Positions 6,615 to 9,213 of a DNA stretch of 9,213 bases are shown here, in pieces. A model generated the notes under the pieces. It saw nothing but the letters and a program-made list of their open reading frames with translations, made no database searches and had not been told where the DNA came from. The position numbers and the translations under genes are program-made. Within the stretch, counting starts at the first letter, position 1. Every line of letters starts with the position of its first letter. Origin of the DNA: Candidatus Omnitrophota bacterium (GTDB lineage: Bacteria > Omnitrophota > Gorgyraeia > 2-02-FULL-51-18); the NCBI GenBank assembly GCA_023247955.1, contig JAHFFL010000029.1, positions 1 through 9,213 of the forward strand. The letters are read 5' to 3'.

Positions 6615-7238
6615 GTGGAAAATAAGGAGTTCAAACCAAAGGCCAAGGGCAAGCCGCTCGAAAAGTCCGAAGTATTGGCGGTGCCTCTGAATCAGGCGGC
6701 GGTGGTGGCGGTGACGGAAGAGGTCGTCGAGACTGTCAAGAAACAGAGGCCCGAAGGACGTTCCAGAAGGCCACATCATCGGCAGGACACCCCTCAGGAA
6801 TTCGTCGAGAAGGTCGTGGCGGTGAACCGCGTCGCCAAGGTAGTCAAGGGCGGCAAGCGGTTTTCGTTCAGCGCGCTGGTGGTGGTCGGTGACCTGAAAG
6901 GCCGGGTCGGTTTTGCACTGGGCAAGGCCAATGAAGTGCAGGACGCCATCCGCAAGGGGATTTTTCAGGCAAAAAAGAATTTGATGCGTGTGCCGATTAA
7001 GGGGACGACCATTCCCCATGAGGTCACCGGACGGTTTGGGGCGGCCAGGGTGCTGATGAAGCCCGCGATGCCGGGGACCGGCGTGATCTCGGGTGGCGCG
7101 GTGCGCGCGATTTGCGAGTCGGCGGGGATTAAAGATATTTTGACGAAGTCCCTAGGGTCCGACAACGCGATCAATGTCGTCCGCGCCACGGTGGAAGGTC
7201 TGAGAAGGCTGATGGGAGATTCCTCGAATGTTGCTTAG
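6615..7238 (+). CDS. rpsE: 30S ribosomal protein S5, long N-terminal extension and short C-terminus (GTG start)
   Basis: S5 contacts helix 34 and the mRNA entry channel and affects decoding accuracy. The 207 residues exceed the E. coli length (167). The dsRBD-like N-terminal domain begins at [20 protein letters not shown] (61-80), with [20 protein letters not shown] (83-102) and [14 protein letters not shown] (103-116). The C-terminal domain has [20 protein letters not shown] (134-153), [19 protein letters not shown] (154-172) and [13 protein letters not shown] (184-196). The first 60 residues, about 50 more than in E. coli, are Lys/Val/Glu-rich and end in a basic patch, RSRRPHHR. The protein stops soon after the last helix, lacking the RGxSxEEI-type tail. 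GTG 6615 has AAGGGG at 6603-6608 six bases upstream, good support for the long form. It overlaps rplO by eleven bases, and rpmD is absent. Confidence 0.95.
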   Translation: MENKEFKPKAKGKPLEKSEVLAVPLNQAAVVAVTEEVVETVKKQRPEGRSRRPHHRQDTPQEFVEKVVAVNRVAKVVKGGKRFSFSALVVVGDLKGRVGFALGKANEVQDAIRKGIFQAKKNLMRVPIKGTTIPHEVTGRFGAARVLMKPAMPGTGVISGGAVRAICESAGIKDILTKSLGSDNAINVVRATVEGLRRLMGDSSNVA

Positions 7239-7722
7239 CCGTTTAAAGCCGGCCCACGGGGCCAAAAAAAGAAAAAAGATTGTCGGCCGTGGCCGGGGGT
7301 CCGGACACGGGAAGACATCCGGACGCGGGCACAAAGGCCAAAACGCGAGGGCTTCCGGAGGAGTGCGGCCGGGTTTCGAGGGCGGACAGATGCCGCTGAT
7401 TCGGAGGGTTCCCAAAAGGGGATTCACGTTCACGCCCAAGCCAAAATATGCCGTGGTGTCGCTTGAGCGGCTGAGCGGTTTTCCGACCGGCTCAGAGGTG
7501 ACGCCGGCGCTTCTCGAAGAAAAGCGCCTTGTGAATCACAAAAAAAAGATTTTAGTGAAAGTATTGGGGGACGGCGAGTTGAAACACCCTTTGACGATTA
7601 AAGCGCATGCGTTCTCGAAATCGGCGCTTGAAAAGATCAAAAAGGCGGGAGGAAAAGCGGAAACGATTTCAGCCGTTTCGCCGGCGGTGAAAACAACCGT
7701 TTCCGGGCCCAGGGGCCGGTAA
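7228..7722 (+). CDS. rplO: 50S ribosomal protein L15
   Basis: L15 binds 23S rRNA late in assembly with a long basic N-terminal arm reaching into the subunit. The 164 residues are somewhat above the usual 145-150. The arm is typical: [20 protein letters not shown] (6-25), [20 protein letters not shown] (26-45) and [20 protein letters not shown] (47-66). The globular part includes [18 protein letters not shown] (76-93), [20 protein letters not shown] (107-126) and [19 protein letters not shown] (127-145). A Val/Thr/Ser-rich tail (147-164) makes up the extra length. ATG 7228 lies inside rpsE, with GGGAG at 7214-7218, nine bases upstream. In many bacteria rpmD stands just before this gene; here it does not. 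Its TAA directly abuts the secY ATG. Confidence 0.97.
   Translation: MLLSRLKPAHGAKKRKKIVGRGRGSGHGKTSGRGHKGQNARASGGVRPGFEGGQMPLIRRVPKRGFTFTPKPKYAVVSLERLSGFPTGSEVTPALLEEKRLVNHKKKILVKVLGDGELKHPLTIKAHAFSKSALEKIKKAGGKAETISAVSPAVKTTVSGPRGR

Positions 7723-9213
<1,491 letters not shown>

Noticed and set aside
6387..7019. A 210-codon minus-strand open frame opposite rplR and rpsE.
   Set aside because: It is antisense to two certain ribosomal genes, with a His/Arg/Leu-rich composition and no family signature.

Overview
This window is a single, unbroken stretch of a bacterial S10-spc ribosomal protein operon, all on the + strand. It runs from the 3' end of rplD (L4) to the 5' end of adk (adenylate kinase). 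It holds 18 ribosomal protein genes, the protein translocase gene secY, and the start of adk. I find no tRNA, rRNA, CRISPR array, mobile element, terminator or sigma-factor promoter. No stretch longer than 23 bases lies outside a gene.

Layout. Bases 1-3790 are the S10-operon part: rplD (partial), rplW, rplB, rpsS, rplV, rpsC, rplP, rpmC, rpsQ. Bases 3787-9081 are the spc part: rplN, rplX, rplE, rpsN, rpsH, rplF, rplR, rpsE, rplO, secY. Bases 9101-9213 are the first 37 codons of adk. rpmD (L30), which sits between rpsE and rplO in many bacteria, is missing: rpsE overlaps rplO by 11 bases. Ten of the 19 junctions overlap, two more abut with no spacer, and the largest gap is 23 bases. rpsQ and rplN overlap by 4 bases, so the S10 and spc blocks are joined with no room for the separate spc promoter known in Escherichia coli.

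How the genes work together. The 18 proteins assemble on 16S rRNA (S3, S5, S8, S14, S17, S19) and 23S/5S rRNA (L2, L4, L5, L6, L14, L15, L16, L18, L22, L23, L24, L29). SecY is the membrane channel that receives proteins from the ribosome; L23, L24 and L29 surround the nascent-chain exit. Adenylate kinase balances adenine nucleotides. Tight coupling of the reading frames suggests one polycistronic message with near-equal protein output.

Organism. This is a bacterium using the standard bacterial code: TGA, TAA and TAG all serve as stops, and no gene needs a recoded TGA. Base composition looks moderately GC-rich by eye. Features that narrow the source are the short zinc-binding type of S14, the lack of rpmD, an S5 with an added N-terminal tail, and a SecY ending in a basic GRIRGR-type tail. 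These would fit a deep-branching or uncultivated lineage such as Omnitrophota or a relative of the Planctomycetes-Verrucomicrobia-Chlamydiae group. That placement is an impression from family knowledge, not something the window proves.

Novelty. This is a core housekeeping region and I found no undescribed system in it. The points worth a second look are modest: the rpmD loss together with a clipped S5 C-terminus, lineage-specific tails on S5, L22 and S17, a possible small hairpin around the TTG start of adk, and a glycine-rich periplasmic loop in SecY.
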